Assembly: GCA_003487955.1 (NCBI GenBank)
Contig: DNNJ01000115.1
Location: forward strand, 3,297-8,383
DNA: 5,087 bases
Reading direction: 5' to 3'
From: Clostridiales bacterium
GTDB taxonomy: Bacteria; Bacillota; Clostridia; Tissierellales; Sedimentibacteraceae
The translations under genes and the position numbers were made by a program. Below, piece by piece: positions 4,978-5,087 of this stretch; position 1 is the first letter of the stretch; every line of letters starts with the position of its first letter. A model generated the notes under the pieces. The model did not search any database. It was given only the letters and a program-made list of their open reading frames with translations, and was not told the DNA's origin.

Positions 4978-5087
4978 AAGCGGTCGGGCAAGTGGATTAT
5001 TTAAGTGGTCGAATAAGTGGATTATTTAAGTGGTCGAGTAAGTGGATTATTTAAGTGGTTGAGCAAGTGGTTATTTAAGTGGTTGAG
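4978..5087. repeat. Tandem array of a 25-bp two-part repeat, cut by the window end
   Basis: Two half-units alternate: AAGTGGATTATTT (13 bp) and AAGTGGTCGAGT-like (12 bp). The second type begins at 4978, 5003, 5028, 5053 and 5077, the first at 4990, 5015, 5040 and 5065, making about four and a half units. The last 13-bp unit has lost one base, the first 12-bp unit is the most changed, and later copies have TTGAG instead of TCGAG. AAGTGG thus recurs every 12-13 bp. The period is not a multiple of three and the plus-strand frames hit stops, so it is not a coding repeat. The units have no unique spacers, so it is not CRISPR. It may be an iteron array, a partition site or structural repeat. Confidence 0.9.

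Noticed and set aside
558..5073. TAACCACTTG after spoIIID (558-567) matching the inverse of 5064-5073 in the tandem array, as a possible attL/attR pair
   Set aside because: The match is only ten bases, inverted and within a multi-copy array; attachment sites of one integrated element should be direct repeats.
4978..5087. CRISPR array
   Set aside because: The units are contiguous with no unique spacers, and no cas gene is present.

Overview
The window looks like a piece of a low-GC, spore-forming Firmicute chromosome, most likely class Clostridia. The left end holds the neighbours spoIIQ (3' end only) and spoIIID, an arrangement known from Clostridia such as Clostridioides difficile. The DNA is AT-rich, ribosome binding sites are strong AGGAGG-type, and promoters fit the TTGACA/TATAAT pattern. 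The species cannot be named from the sequence alone.

Layout. Positions 1-605 are host sporulation DNA: the end of an M23-type SpoIIQ protein, a probable SigE-type promoter, the complete spoIIID gene and a clear intrinsic terminator at 574-605. From about 606 the character changes to that of an integrated mobile element. A tyrosine integrase (719-1867, minus) has its 3' end facing the host genes, as integrases next to an attachment site usually do. It is followed by a divergent control region (1868-2189), a small excisionase-like HTH protein (2190-2501, TTG start), an unrecognised acidic protein (2586-3197) and a replication-initiator-like protein with an N-terminal winged helix (3390-4277). 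After a short gap comes a small membrane protein on the minus strand (4432-4824). The window then ends inside an array of 25-bp tandem repeats (4978-5087).

How it fits together. Integrase, excisionase and Rep-like protein form the control end of an element that can probably excise and may replicate briefly as a circle, as many integrative elements do. No relaxase, conjugation, phage structural or cargo gene is visible, so whether this is an ICE/IME, a prophage or an integrated plasmid is open. The other end of the element, and the host gene normally expected after spoIIID (mreB/mbl type), are not in the window, so it is probably cut off on the right.

The most interesting signals are non-coding: a GC-rich hairpin switch plus T-run in the rep leader; strong inverted and tandem repeats inside the rep coding sequence, in the linker between its two domains, which could be an internal replication origin; a cluster of paired RGGACA motifs at the integrase end; and the iteron-like 25-bp array at the right edge. 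Each is a testable inference and none is proven by the sequence. I found no CRISPR array, rRNA, tRNA or insertion sequence.
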